Source of the DNA: Chloroflexota bacterium
GTDB taxonomy: Bacteria; Chloroflexota; UBA11872; UBA12225; JAJDUF01
DNA length: 36,808 nt
Assembly (NCBI GenBank): GCA_022824545.1
Contig: JAJDZR010000145.1
Span: 1 to 36,808, forward strand
Direction of reading: 5' to 3'
Shown here: positions 23,746 to 32,310 of the stretch, in pieces
How the letters are laid out: each line of letters begins with the position of its first letter
Position numbering within the stretch: the first letter of the stretch is position 1
Notes under the pieces: model-generated
What the model was told of the DNA's origin: nothing
What the model saw: the letters and a program-made list of their open reading frames with translations, nothing else
Databases searched by the model: none
Program-made: the position numbers and the translations under genes

Positions 23746-26259
23746 ATGACCGACAGCATCGGCATCGTGCGGCCGATTCAGTTCGAGACGGAGATGCGGA
23801 CCTCCTACCTCGAGTACGCCATGAGCGTCATCGTCGGTCGGGCGTTCCCGGATGCCCGTGATGGTCTCAAACCGGTCCAGCGGCGCATTCTCTATACCAT
23901 GTGGTCCAGTGGCACCCGCGCCAACAGTGCCTACAAGAAGAGTGCGCGCACGACTGGGGAAGTGCTGGGGAAGTTCCATCCGCACTCCGAAGGTGCGATC
24001 TATGACGCGATGGTGCGGATGGCCCAAGATTTCTCCCTCCGCTACCCACTGATTGACGGCCAGGGCAACTTCGGCTCCATTGACAACGATCCACCCGCTG
24101 CGATCCGATACACCGAAGCACGGCTGACTCCGATTGCGGAAGAGCTGCTGGTCGAGATTGAAAAAGAAACCGTTGACTTCGACGACAACTACGATGGCAC
24201 GGAGCAGGAGCCACTGGCGCTCCCGGCCCGGCTGCCCAACCTGCTGCTCAACGGTGCGGAAGGCATTGCGGTGGGTATGGCGACAAAAATCCCGCCGCAT
24301 AATCTGAGCGAGGTGGCCGATGGCCTGATTCGCCTGATTGACGATCCCGAGGCGTCCGTCGAGGAGCTCCAGCGCCTGGTACGCGGGCCGGACTTTCCCA
24401 CCGGTGGACTCATCGTCGGAGTGGAAGGCATCCGCGACGCCTACGCCACCGGGCGCGGCCGGGTCGTCATGCGCGCCCGCGCGACCGTGGAAGAAAGCGG
24501 CACGGACCGCTTCCGTATCGTAATCTCCGAGCTACCGTACCAGGTGAACAAGGCCGCCCTCCAGGAGAAAATCGCCGAGCTAGTGACGCGCAAGGCCATC
24601 ACCGGCATCACCGGGATGCGCGATGAATCAGACCGCCAAGGGCTGCGCGTCGCCATTGACATCCGCAGCGGCGTACAGCCGCAGGCGGTGCTCAATCAGC
24701 TCTACAAGCACACGGCCCTGCAAAGCGCCTTCAATGTGAATATGCTCGCGCTGGTGGACGGCCAGCCGCGCGTTCTCACCCTCCGGCGGGCATTGCGCTA
24801 CTACCTCGAGTACCGGCAGGAGGTCATCACGCGCCGCACGCAGTACGACCTGCGGCGAGCGCAAGCGCGTGCCCACGTGCTGGAGGGGCTAACCATCGCC
24901 CTCGACCACCTCGATGCGGTCATCGCCGTCATTCGGGCAGCGGATACCACCGATGCGGCGCAGCAGACCTTGATGGACCGGTTCGGATTGACCGAGGCGC
25001 AGGCCGACGCCATCCTCGCCCTCCAACTGCGGCGGTTGGTGGCGCTGGAACGCCGGAAGATCGCCGATGAACTGGCCGACCTGCGCCGCACCATCGCCGA
25101 CCTTGAGGCGATCCTCGCCGACCCGGCGCGGGTCCGGGCGCTCATCCGCGAGGAACTGCTGGCCCTCAAAGAGCGCTTCGGAGACGAGCGGCGGACCAGC
25201 ATTCTCGTCGGAGCAAGCGAATCGCTCGACGACGCCGACCTCGTGCCCGACATGTCCGTCGCGGTGGTGGTCACGCAGCGCGGGTACGTCAAGCGGATGC
25301 CGTTGCATTACTACCGCGCACAACACCGCGGCGGCCGCGGCGTGATCGGCGCTACCACCCGCGACGACGATCTCGTCGCGCGCCTGTTCGTGACCCACAC
25401 CCACGACTCGCTGCTGCTGTTCACCACCCACAGCCGCGTGCTGCGGACGCACGTCTACGAGCTACCGGATGCCAGTCGCACCGCCCGCGGGGCCGCCTTG
25501 GTCAACTTCGTGGCACTGGAGCCGGAGGAGCGCATTGCCACCGTCCTGCCACTGACAGCCTTCCAAGATAATGCCTACCTGATCCAAGCGACGAACCAGG
25601 GTGAGGTGAAGCGTACTCCGCTGGCGGCGTATGCGACGGCCCGGCAAGCCGGCGTGAAGACGATGGACCTGGAACCCGGCGACGCGCTGTGTGGCGTGCT
25701 GCTCACGAGCGGTCAGGACGATGTCGTCGTCGTCACCGCCTCCGGCAAGGCCATTCGCTTTCACGAAACCGAGCTGCGTAGCTCGGGACGGACCAGCGGC
25801 GGGGTACGCGGCATCCGTCTGGCCGTGGGGGATCGGGTCGTCGGCCTCGTGCGCGCAGACGAAGCCGGCGCTCTGCTCTTGGTCACGGAGCATGGCTACG
25901 GCAAGAAGACCTTGGCCCGCGAGTTCCCCACCAAACATCGCGGCGGTCAAGGAGTGCGCGCCTTGCTGACCAACAAGAAGGTCGGCCAGGTCGTTGGCTG
26001 CGCGTCGGTCCGGTCCGGTGATACCGAAATTCTCGCCGCCTCCACCGACGGCCTGATGCTCCGCGTGCCGCTGGAATCGATCCGGCTCTCCGGCCGCTAT
26101 AGTCGAGGGGTGCGCCTCATCAACCTGAAAGCGGATGATCGGTTGTCATCCATTGCCATCATCTCCCAGGAGGACCTGGAGATGGACGTGCCGCCGGAGA
26201 CCAACGGCGCCGGTAACGGCACCGCATTGAACGGCGATGCAGCACCGGACGGCGCCTAG
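23746..26259 (+). CDS. gyrA: DNA gyrase subunit A
   Basis: Type IIA topoisomerase subunit that breaks and rejoins DNA; with GyrB it adds negative supercoils. The product is 837 residues. The catalytic tyrosine is Y122 in RYTEARL, and the strand-passage region ([19 protein letters not shown]) is standard. The GyrA box is QHRGGRG, a one-residue variant of QRRGGKG, and the C-terminal half has the repeated blades of a beta-pinwheel, which favours gyrase over topoisomerase IV. The quinolone-contact loop reads [10 protein letters not shown] where most gyrases have HPHGDSAVYD, so residues 81-83 are S, E and G. GGAGGG just before the ATG at 23746 decides the start. gyrB is not in the window. Confidence 0.94.
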   Translation: MTDSIGIVRPIQFETEMRTSYLEYAMSVIVGRAFPDARDGLKPVQRRILYTMWSSGTRANSAYKKSARTTGEVLGKFHPHSEGAIYDAMVRMAQDFSLRYPLIDGQGNFGSIDNDPPAAIRYTEARLTPIAEELLVEIEKETVDFDDNYDGTEQEPLALPARLPNLLLNGAEGIAVGMATKIPPHNLSEVADGLIRLIDDPEASVEELQRLVRGPDFPTGGLIVGVEGIRDAYATGRGRVVMRARATVEESGTDRFRIVISELPYQVNKAALQEKIAELVTRKAITGITGMRDESDRQGLRVAIDIRSGVQPQAVLNQLYKHTALQSAFNVNMLALVDGQPRVLTLRRALRYYLEYRQEVITRRTQYDLRRAQARAHVLEGLTIALDHLDAVIAVIRAADTTDAAQQTLMDRFGLTEAQADAILALQLRRLVALERRKIADELADLRRTIADLEAILADPARVRALIREELLALKERFGDERRTSILVGASESLDDADLVPDMSVAVVVTQRGYVKRMPLHYYRAQHRGGRGVIGATTRDDDLVARLFVTHTHDSLLLFTTHSRVLRTHVYELPDASRTARGAALVNFVALEPEERIATVLPLTAFQDNAYLIQATNQGEVKRTPLAAYATARQAGVKTMDLEPGDALCGVLLTSGQDDVVVVTASGKAIRFHETELRSSGRTSGGVRGIRLAVGDRVVGLVRADEAGALLLVTEHGYGKKTLAREFPTKHRGGQGVRALLTNKKVGQVVGCASVRSGDTEILAASTDGLMLRVPLESIRLSGRYSRGVRLINLKADDRLSSIAIISQEDLEMDVPPETNGAGNGTALNGDAAPDGA

Positions 26260-26274
26260 ATGAAGGGGTTGGAC

Positions 26275-26311
26275 CTAACCCCCGGCCCCTTCCCTGCCGG
26301 GGAAGGAGAGT
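26275..26311. repeat. Palindromic element between convergent gyrA and methyltransferase
   Basis: CTAACCCCCGGCCCC is followed by the stem CTTCCC/GGGAAG around a short loop (about 26289-26305). It lies within the 3' end of the methyltransferase gene and 15 bases after the gyrA stop. It could act as a two-way terminator, although no T-run is present. Confidence 0.6.
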
Positions 26312-27036
26312 CCGTGCGGCGAGGGTCGGCCGATGAGTAGCCAGCGAAACGGGTCGGGGCGCTGCACCCGAATCCGCCGCCACCCGGCCCGCTGCGCGAG
26401 GACTACCACTTCTTCGGCCGTGTACGCCCGGCGCACTGACAGCGGCCCATCGTGCCAGGTGAGCGGGCTGCGGCTGAACCGGCTGAGCACGCACACGGCA
26501 AGCAGCGCGGGTAGCGAGCGCGACGCATCGGCGACGATGACGCCCCGCCGAGCGACCGTGGCCAGCGCCGCGAGCACGGTGATCGCGTCTTGCTCATCGA
26601 AGTGATGCAGCGCCGAGGCGCAGGTAACTACGTCTATGCTGCCGCGCGGGAACGGCGGCAGCCGCGCGTCGTGGCCTACCCAACTCACCGCCCCTTTATT
26701 CGCCGTATAGTGCCGTCCCAGCCGCAGCACCGTAGGATGCGCGTCGGAGGCTATGACACGGACGGAACTGCGGCGCGGCGCGAGCAGCCCGGCCAGCGCG
26801 AGCGGCAGATCACCGGAGCCGGTCGCCACGTCGAGCACCGTACAGGGGCCGGATGCGGGCAGGAGGGACTGCACCGCACGCAACACTGGCCGCTGCCAGC
26901 CGAAGAGCCGATTGAGGCGCCGCATGTCGGCCAGGCTACGGGCCAGCAGGCGTGGCGACACCGCGGGCTGATCCATCAACTCGACGCGGTCGGTCCACCT
27001 CCGGAGCACCGGCCGGCCGAGCCACCAGCCGCTCAC
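26275..27036 (-). CDS. Class I SAM methyltransferase (UbiE-like fold)
   Basis: A 253-residue methyltransferase. SAM-binding motif I is LDVATGSGDLP, an acidic residue lies in IASDAHP, and the post-motif is SIDVVTCASALHHF. The N-terminal stretch MRRLNRLFGWQRPVLR is a feature I associate with small-molecule methyltransferases near polyketide or quinone genes, but no such gene is nearby. The GTG start at 27036 overlaps the TGA of the FHA regulator gene (GTGA), so the two are coupled. The last 12 residues (GLSFPGREGAGG) are encoded by a palindromic intergenic repeat that also supplies the stop codon. Substrate unknown. Confidence 0.8.
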   Translation of the reverse strand: MSGWWLGRPVLRRWTDRVELMDQPAVSPRLLARSLADMRRLNRLFGWQRPVLRAVQSLLPASGPCTVLDVATGSGDLPLALAGLLAPRRSSVRVIASDAHPTVLRLGRHYTANKGAVSWVGHDARLPPFPRGSIDVVTCASALHHFDEQDAITVLAALATVARRGVIVADASRSLPALLAVCVLSRFSRSPLTWHDGPLSVRRAYTAEEVVVLAQRAGWRRIRVQRPDPFRWLLIGRPSPHGLSFPGREGAGG

Positions 27037-27692
27037 GCGCCGGCCACCAAGCGGTAGCCGCGCTTCTTCACGGTCACGAGCCACTCGGCGGCCTCCGGCC
27101 CGGCTGCTGCGCTCAGACGTTGCCGGAGACGGCTGGCCAGCACGTCAATGTTGTAGTTGCCGACCGCGCCTTCATACTCCGGCCAGACGAGTCGCGCAAT
27201 CTCCGCCCGCCGCCGCACTTCACCGGGCCGCTCGGCGAGCAGCGCCAGAAACGCGAACTCCTTGGGCGCCAGGGAGAGCGGCTGACCACGCACGTAGGCC
27301 TCTTGCCGGCGATGGTCGAGGAAGACCGGCGCTACGGCCACGCGCTCACTCAGCCCCGGCACGCGCAACGTCGCGCTCGGATCGTGAAATTGCAGCTCGC
27401 TCGCGCCCAGACGCAACGTATCGCCATCTCGCAGTGCATGGGCCTCGTCGGCTGTCAGGCGCTGGCCGTTCACAAACGTGCCGTTGCTGCTGCCAAGGTC
27501 GCGGAGGGCATAGCCGAACGATTCTCGCCGGATTTCCGCGTGCTGGCGGGACACCAGTTGATCTGACAGGAAAAGGTCACATGTAGGAACGCGGCCAATG
27601 ATCAAGCGGTCGTTCTTGAGGGGAAATGACTGGCCGCCAGGCTCTACGGTCAACTGCGCCGTCGGTAGCGATGGATCCAGCGACACAGACAC
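27033..27692 (-). CDS. FHA-domain transcription factor with winged helix
   Basis: A 219-residue fusion. The FHA domain at about 10-105 has the phosphothreonine-binding residues in order: GR (33-34), SRQHAE (48-53) and SSNGTFVNG (68-76). An OmpR/PhoB-type winged helix follows at about 120-216, ending WLVTVKKRGYRLVAG. The protein should bind DNA in response to a phosphorylated partner from a Ser/Thr kinase, as EmbR-type regulators do, although here the FHA domain is N-terminal. No kinase or response-regulator receiver lies in the window. The GTG at 27692 is preceded by GGGGTGA. It lies 63 bases after the SHOCT gene. Confidence 0.9.
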   Translation of the reverse strand: MSVSLDPSLPTAQLTVEPGGQSFPLKNDRLIIGRVPTCDLFLSDQLVSRQHAEIRRESFGYALRDLGSSNGTFVNGQRLTADEAHALRDGDTLRLGASELQFHDPSATLRVPGLSERVAVAPVFLDHRRQEAYVRGQPLSLAPKEFAFLALLAERPGEVRRRAEIARLVWPEYEGAVGNYNIDVLASRLRQRLSAAAGPEAAEWLVTVKKRGYRLVAGA

Positions 27693-27755
27693 GGGTCACC
27701 CCGATGTGGCGTGGACGCGACCGTTGCTCTCAGTCACGCTGCCGGCGGTCGAGCA

Positions 27756-28313
27756 CTATGCACGCAGCACCCGGTCCGACGTTGGCGGCGGCTGTAACAG
27801 CACCTCAAGCTGCTGCTCATACTGACTCTGATCAATCTTTCCGGCGATGTAGCGCTCTTTGAGCAGGTTGATCAACATCCCCTGGAACTCGCTCTGCGAG
27901 AGTTGGCCGGCGGCGTAGCGACGACGCAGAATCTCCGTCGCCGCATCTTGACTCGCCGGTGATTGCGCCGCTGGCGCCGGCGGCGCGGCGCGCTCGCGGC
28001 GATGCTGCGCGTCCATAGAGGGCGCGCCACCGGACCGGAACATGGCACGTAGCACCATGACCGGAACACCGACCAGCGCGACAAACGGCGCGGCTATCGC
28101 TGCACCGGCCAATCCGAGGACGCCGAGCACAAGCGCCACGACCAGGGCGGTGATAACGAGGGAGAGTACAATCCCAATCACACCGAAGAGCGCTTCGAAA
28201 GGCATCCCAACTGACAAAAGAGCCGCCACTACGCCAACGACAATCAGTGACCAGCCGAGAACGGGTGTGCCGACATGCCCGTGTCGCCGCCGTTCCATGT
28301 AGCGGCCCTTCAT
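27756..28313 (-). CDS. Membrane protein with two SHOCT-like motifs
   Basis: A 185-residue protein. Two or three membrane segments fill residues 18-95, followed by a Pro/Ala-rich linker. Two short helical repeats close the protein: ILRRRYAAGQLSQSEFQ and LLKERYIAGKIDQSQYEQ, both with the RYAxGxIxxxEY pattern of SHOCT domains. SHOCT modules are thought to mediate oligomerisation; no enzymatic role is known. The ATG at 28313 has AGGGGGG just upstream. It is first in the operon with the FHA regulator, so it may be the membrane part of that signalling unit. Confidence 0.75.
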   Translation of the reverse strand: MKGRYMERRRHGHVGTPVLGWSLIVVGVVAALLSVGMPFEALFGVIGIVLSLVITALVVALVLGVLGLAGAAIAAPFVALVGVPVMVLRAMFRSGGAPSMDAQHRRERAAPPAPAAQSPASQDAATEILRRRYAAGQLSQSEFQGMLINLLKERYIAGKIDQSQYEQQLEVLLQPPPTSDRVLRA

Positions 28314-28522
28314 CGGCCCCCCTCTCTCGTCCCCGTGCGCGGCCGCGTGGCCACGGAGGCCGGCCGCGGACCGAGTTTCACCGCGTACTATCTCCGTTAG
28401 ACCATTCTACCACCAGCCAAGTTTCCCGCCGGAATGACGCAACCCGGTTGCAAGACACCGATAGTAGAACTTCTGTTAAACTTCCGGGCAACACGTTGAG
28501 CCGGACCAAGAGGAGATGGCCC

Positions 28523-30406
28523 ATGGTACAGTTCTTCACCCCGAACGACAGCCCGCCCGCAGCCCCGGCGTCGTCCGAGCAGCCGATAGGCTTTGTCATC
28601 GGCCGCTCCTCGCCGCAGAGCTTCGTGTTCGTCTCCGATGAGGACACGGTGCCGCCGCGCCTCGAATACGTGGTCATTCACGGCGCCCGTGAGCAGGTGG
28701 ACGAAACGTTCGAGGCTGTGGACCTGCTCGCCCAAGTGACAGGCATCCGGGCTGAGGTGTTGACCCTTGGCGAAGACCTGGACTATGCGGAAGCGCAGAC
28801 GGTCGTTTCCCAGAACGCGACGCTCCCGCCGCGCGTGCAGGCCGAGGCCACCGTGCTGGGCTACCTGCAAGACGGCGTGGTCCGGCAGGCGCGGATGATG
28901 GTGCTGCCGGGCACACCCGTCCATACTGCCCCCGACGCGCTGCTCCGCGCGTTCTTCTCGCGCGATGAAGCGTCCTCGATCACCTTGGGCACGCTGATTA
29001 ACCGCCGCGGCGTTGACGTGCGCCTGGACCCCAACGGACTGTCGCGCCATCTGGCCATCATCGCCCAAACCGGCGCCGGCAAATCGTATCTCGCCGGCAA
29101 GCTGCTCGAAGACCTGCTCGGTCTCGGCGCCACCATCGTCGTCCTCGATCCCAACTCCGACTACGTGCAGCTACGCAAGACACAGGCCGACGCCGACCTG
29201 CCGTATCACCACGCGACCAAGACACCACACGCGGACCGCATCGCCATTCTCCGTGTTCCCGGCATCGAGGGGCGCCGGTACCCCGACGAGTTGGTCGGCC
29301 CCACGGAGAGCTACACGATCCGCTTCGCCGAGTTGGATGCCGACGACATCGCCGACGTCGCCGGCGTGCCCACGACGGCCTCGCGCATCCGCGACGCGAT
29401 TACGCAATCGGTCGCGCGTCTGCGCCATGGGAACGTTGACTTTGTGCCGCGAGACCTCGCCCAAGACCTCGCGGACTTTGCCGGCGTCCCCTTGGATGAA
29501 GGCGCTACCTCGCCGGACGACTCTTCCGATCAAGCCGCATCCGGACCCGTTGAGGCGCCCGACGGCGACGACACCGCTGCCTCGGAAGCCTGGCTGGAGG
29601 GGCTGCAAGCCCTCGGTACGGCTCCCGAGCCGCCGGCCGACCGACCGCAATACGGGGACGGCGGAATGCCCGGGAGCGAGGATGCCGACCTCCGCCGCGA
29701 CGCCCGCAACGCCCTGCGGTACGTGCGGCGGCTGGAACGCTACCCGGTCTGGGGGCACACCACGGTCAATATCGAGCGGCTCATCGAGCCGATGAGGACG
29801 ACGATCATTGATCTGGCCGGTACCGAGAAGGTCGTGATGGCCTACACGGCCGAATGGCTACTCTCCCACCTGTGGGAGCGCGCACTCGGCGGCCGTTTGC
29901 GGTGGCCGGTGTTCGTGGTGTTGGAGGAGGCACACAATCTGGTCCCTGGCGGCGGGCCGCGCGACCAGCAAACGAAGGCGTCGCGGATCATCAACACCGT
30001 GGCGGCGGAAGGCCGAAAGTTCGGCGTCTACCTGATCGTGATTACGCAGCGGCCGTCGAAGATCGCCGACGATACGCTGTCGCAGTGTGCCTCGCAGCTC
30101 ATCATGCGCCTGACCAATCCCGACGACCAAAAGGCGGTGCAGCGCGCCTCCGAGGTGGTGTCCCAGGGGCTACTGAGCAACCTGCCAGGCCTCAATCAAG
30201 GTGAGGTGGTCACGCTGGGACGACTGACGCGCATCCCGGCAATGGTCAAGGTCAGCGGTCGCCAGGGCGCCGAAGGCGGCGCCGACCGTGATCTGGTGCA
30301 AGACTTCCAGGAGGCGCACCGCGAGGCCACCGCGCAGCAGGCATTCGAGCACGGCAGCCCCACAGTTGGCCTACCCCGCAGCGGCCCGAAACGTATTCCT
30401 CTCTAG
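28523..30406 (+). CDS. HerA-like DNA translocase/ATPase
   Basis: A 627-residue ATPase of the FtsK/HerA group. Walker A is QTGAGKS (182-188), Walker B ends in LEEAH (467-471), and the arginine in ITQRPSKI (R510) matches the conserved sensor/finger region. The first 150 residues look like the HAS-barrel domain. Residues 327-385 form an acidic, low-complexity insert. HerA proteins are hexameric DNA translocases that usually work with the NurA nuclease in end resection or with phage-defence nucleases; no such partner is adjacent. AGGAGA six bases before the ATG at 28523 sets the start even though the frame is open to 28247. Confidence 0.88.
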   Translation: MVQFFTPNDSPPAAPASSEQPIGFVIGRSSPQSFVFVSDEDTVPPRLEYVVIHGAREQVDETFEAVDLLAQVTGIRAEVLTLGEDLDYAEAQTVVSQNATLPPRVQAEATVLGYLQDGVVRQARMMVLPGTPVHTAPDALLRAFFSRDEASSITLGTLINRRGVDVRLDPNGLSRHLAIIAQTGAGKSYLAGKLLEDLLGLGATIVVLDPNSDYVQLRKTQADADLPYHHATKTPHADRIAILRVPGIEGRRYPDELVGPTESYTIRFAELDADDIADVAGVPTTASRIRDAITQSVARLRHGNVDFVPRDLAQDLADFAGVPLDEGATSPDDSSDQAASGPVEAPDGDDTAASEAWLEGLQALGTAPEPPADRPQYGDGGMPGSEDADLRRDARNALRYVRRLERYPVWGHTTVNIERLIEPMRTTIIDLAGTEKVVMAYTAEWLLSHLWERALGGRLRWPVFVVLEEAHNLVPGGGPRDQQTKASRIINTVAAEGRKFGVYLIVITQRPSKIADDTLSQCASQLIMRLTNPDDQKAVQRASEVVSQGLLSNLPGLNQGEVVTLGRLTRIPAMVKVSGRQGAEGGADRDLVQDFQEAHREATAQQAFEHGSPTVGLPRSGPKRIPL

Positions 30407-30424
30407 GGCAACGCTAGGGCAACA

Positions 30425-30525
30425 CCTACCCCCAACCCCCTCCCTGACTGAGGTAGGTAAACCGGAAAACAGGCTGGTAGGGGCGTCATTCATGGCGCCC
30501 TGGGCGCGATCAATCGCGCCCCTAC
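30425..30525. repeat. Palindromic intergenic repeats
   Basis: Two inverted repeats lie in tandem: CCTACC...GGTAGG (30425-30457) and a 49-base element (30477-30525) with arms GTAGGGGCG/CGCCCCTAC. The second has an internal GGCGCCC/GGGCGC pair as well. Both sit between the HerA-like and glycosyltransferase genes and look like small non-autonomous repeats. Confidence 0.7.
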
Positions 30526-30636
30526 ACCAACAGACCTACCCTTGTCCGGGGGTACTCATCCCCAAGCCGTTGGCATACCCAACGAACGGCGAGTATCTTT
30601 GGAGCGGGCACAGTCTGCGTCACGGGCGAGCAAGTC

Positions 30637-31371
30637 ATGGCTGAACGTAGTGACCGGCCGGAGGGGCGTGCAGTCGCCGCCCCGCTCCTCTCCGTCGTCA
30701 TCCCGGTCTACAACGAGGAAAACCTGATTAGCGAGGTGCTCCGCCGGGTCCGGGCCGTCCCCATCCACAAGCAGATCATTGTCGTAGACGACGGCTCGAC
30801 CGACGGGACCGTCGGCGTGATTGAGCGGCTGCGCGACGATCCGTCCGGTGACGTGCTTATTGTCCATCAGGCGATGATTAACATGGGCAAGGGCACCGCC
30901 ATCAGGATCGGCCTGCGCTATGCCGTCGGTGACATTGTGCTGATCCAGGATGCCGACATGGAGTACGACCCGGAAGACTACCCGGCCCTGCTCGCGCCAA
31001 TCCAGCGTGGGGAGGCCGATGTGGTCTACGGGGTGCGGTTTCACCGCCCGATCAAGGGGATGCTCCGACGCCACCGGATCGCCAACTGGGTCTTCGCCAC
31101 CGTCGCCTCCGTGCTCTACGGCCGCCTCATCCGTGACGAGGCGACTGCCTACAAGGTATTCCGCCGCGAGGTCATCATGAGCTTGGACCTGCACGCCTCG
31201 CGGTTCGAGTTCTGCCCGGAGGTCACGGCGAAAATCTGCAAGCGTGGCTACCGGCTCGCGCAAGTGCCCATCTCTTACACGCCGCGGACGTTTGCAGAAG
31301 GGAAGAAGATCGGCTGGCGCGACGGGGTCCACACGCTCTGGACGCTCGTCCGCTACCGCTTCTTCGATTAG
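30637..31371 (+). CDS. Glycosyltransferase family 2
   Basis: A 244-residue GT-A fold enzyme of the dolichol-phosphate-mannose-synthase-like branch. Motifs are SVVIPVYNEE (19-28), VVDDGSTDGT (49-58) and QDADMEYDPEDY (104-115), the last holding the metal-binding DxD. There are no membrane segments at the C-terminus, so it is probably cytoplasmic or peripherally bound. It could make a polyprenyl-phosphate sugar, which is the donor type that GT39-like enzymes use, but no direct link to those genes is shown. Its stop codon overlaps that of the convergent VapC gene by four bases. Confidence 0.9.
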   Translation: MAERSDRPEGRAVAAPLLSVVIPVYNEENLISEVLRRVRAVPIHKQIIVVDDGSTDGTVGVIERLRDDPSGDVLIVHQAMINMGKGTAIRIGLRYAVGDIVLIQDADMEYDPEDYPALLAPIQRGEADVVYGVRFHRPIKGMLRRHRIANWVFATVASVLYGRLIRDEATAYKVFRREVIMSLDLHASRFEFCPEVTAKICKRGYRLAQVPISYTPRTFAEGKKIGWRDGVHTLWTLVRYRFFD

Positions 31372-31823
31372 AGACTGGCCGAGTTCTCCGGCACCACCCG
31401 GAAGCCACGCTGCTGTCCGGCCTCGCGGAAATGCTGATCGAATCCAAACGCCTGCCGGCAACCAGTCTCCGCCATGACAACGAAACTGGTGCAATCCACT
31501 ACTCCCCAGGTCTTGTCCTGGTACTCAAAAAACAACCGCAGAGCCGCTGCCTCGACAGCATCAGTGACTCTGGCAAGACTAACAAGCATAGGATCGTTCG
31601 CAATCTCCCATAATTGTTCAGCGTGCTGGGAACCCATCCGACTCTTCAGAAGTGTCAGTCCCTCGTAGACTACCCAGTTGGTCGTGATGAGCATGACTTC
31701 GCTGTGCATGAGCTGACGATAGACAGCCTGGGCGGCGTAGTGATGCCGGTCGCGCGGATGGAGTAGCGCAATCCAGGCAGAAGCATCCACGAATGTGGGC
31801 GCGTAAAGAAGCGGACTACTCAC
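31368..31823 (-). CDS. PIN-domain toxin, VapC-like
   Basis: A 151-residue PIN-domain ribonuclease, the toxin half of a type II toxin-antitoxin pair. Acidic catalytic residues are in place: D13 (FVDASAW), E54 (VVYEG), D110 (GVVDCTS) and D129 (FGFDQHF). Such toxins cleave tRNA or rRNA with magnesium. It lies just after its antitoxin candidate, with an 8-base overlap, and converges on the glycosyltransferase gene. Confidence 0.88.
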   Translation of the reverse strand: MSSPLLYAPTFVDASAWIALLHPRDRHHYAAQAVYRQLMHSEVMLITTNWVVYEGLTLLKSRMGSQHAEQLWEIANDPMLVSLARVTDAVEAAALRLFFEYQDKTWGVVDCTSFVVMAETGCRQAFGFDQHFREAGQQRGFRVVPENSASL

Positions 31824-32085
31824 GAGGCCGTCGCTTCAGCCCGTAGCGGTATTCGTGCCAACGGGACGAGAGATCGGTCGGCAGCGTGGGATCATCGAGA
31901 ATGCCGACCAAACGCTCCGCTTTGGCAGTGGCCTGCGGACTTCGCTTCACGGGAGCATGGAGGCGTTCCCGAATCTCCTCAACGGACAGTCCGATCCGGA
32001 GCGGAGCCGGCGTCGTCAACCGGGTTTCCAGCTCGGCGAGGCGGGCTTCAATGCTATCCAAGCGCTCGTCCACCGTCGCACTCAT
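31816..32085 (-). CDS. Antitoxin candidate of the VapC-like toxin
   Basis: An 89-residue protein. The first 30 residues (VDERLDSIEARLAELETRL) form a likely coiled coil, which differs from the AbrB or ribbon-helix-helix N-terminus of most VapB proteins. The C-terminal part (TLPTDLSSRWHEYRYGLK) is probably the toxin-binding tail. GAGGAG eight bases before the ATG at 32085 gives the start; the frame itself is open for 13 more codons. The assignment rests on size, the overlap with the toxin gene and gene order, not on a recognised antitoxin domain. Confidence 0.65.
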   Translation of the reverse strand: MSATVDERLDSIEARLAELETRLTTPAPLRIGLSVEEIRERLHAPVKRSPQATAKAERLVGILDDPTLPTDLSSRWHEYRYGLKRRPRE

Positions 32086-32153
32086 GGTCCATGCTCCTCG
32101 TTGTACCGGCCGGCAGCATCCCAACCGTCCCTGAACACATACTATGCGCGTGG

Positions 32154-32166
32154 TAGTCTGAGACTA
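32154..32166. promoter_or_regulatory. Candidate operator palindrome of the toxin-antitoxin operon
   Basis: TAGTCT and AGACTA flank a single base. The site lies 69 bases upstream of the antitoxin ATG, just before TAGTAT on the minus strand, which could be a -10 box. Autorepression through such a palindrome is usual for toxin-antitoxin operons. Confidence 0.35.
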
Positions 32167-32261
32167 TCCTAACACGCCCGCGCGAGCAGGACAGTCTACG
32201 TTAAACCGGGCGCGCCGCCGCGCGGCATTGCGTAGCGTAGCCCACCCACCTCTCCGTGACG

Positions 32262-32267
32262 TATACT
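32262..32267 (+). promoter_or_regulatory. Candidate -10 element of ilvD
   Basis: TATACT in the context GACGTATACTCTGAG lies 44 bases before the ilvD ATG. The hexamer matches those upstream of rpmE and gyrA. No good -35 box was found. Confidence 0.35.
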
Positions 32268-32310
32268 CTGAGCCGTCCCCTGATAGTGCTGGTAACAAGG
32301 AATGGGCAAC

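Noticed and set aside
31368..32085. Toxin-antitoxin pair as part of a mobile element with the repeats at 30425-30525
   Set aside because: No transposase, integrase or matching terminal repeats flank the pair, and the glycosyltransferase gene between them looks native.
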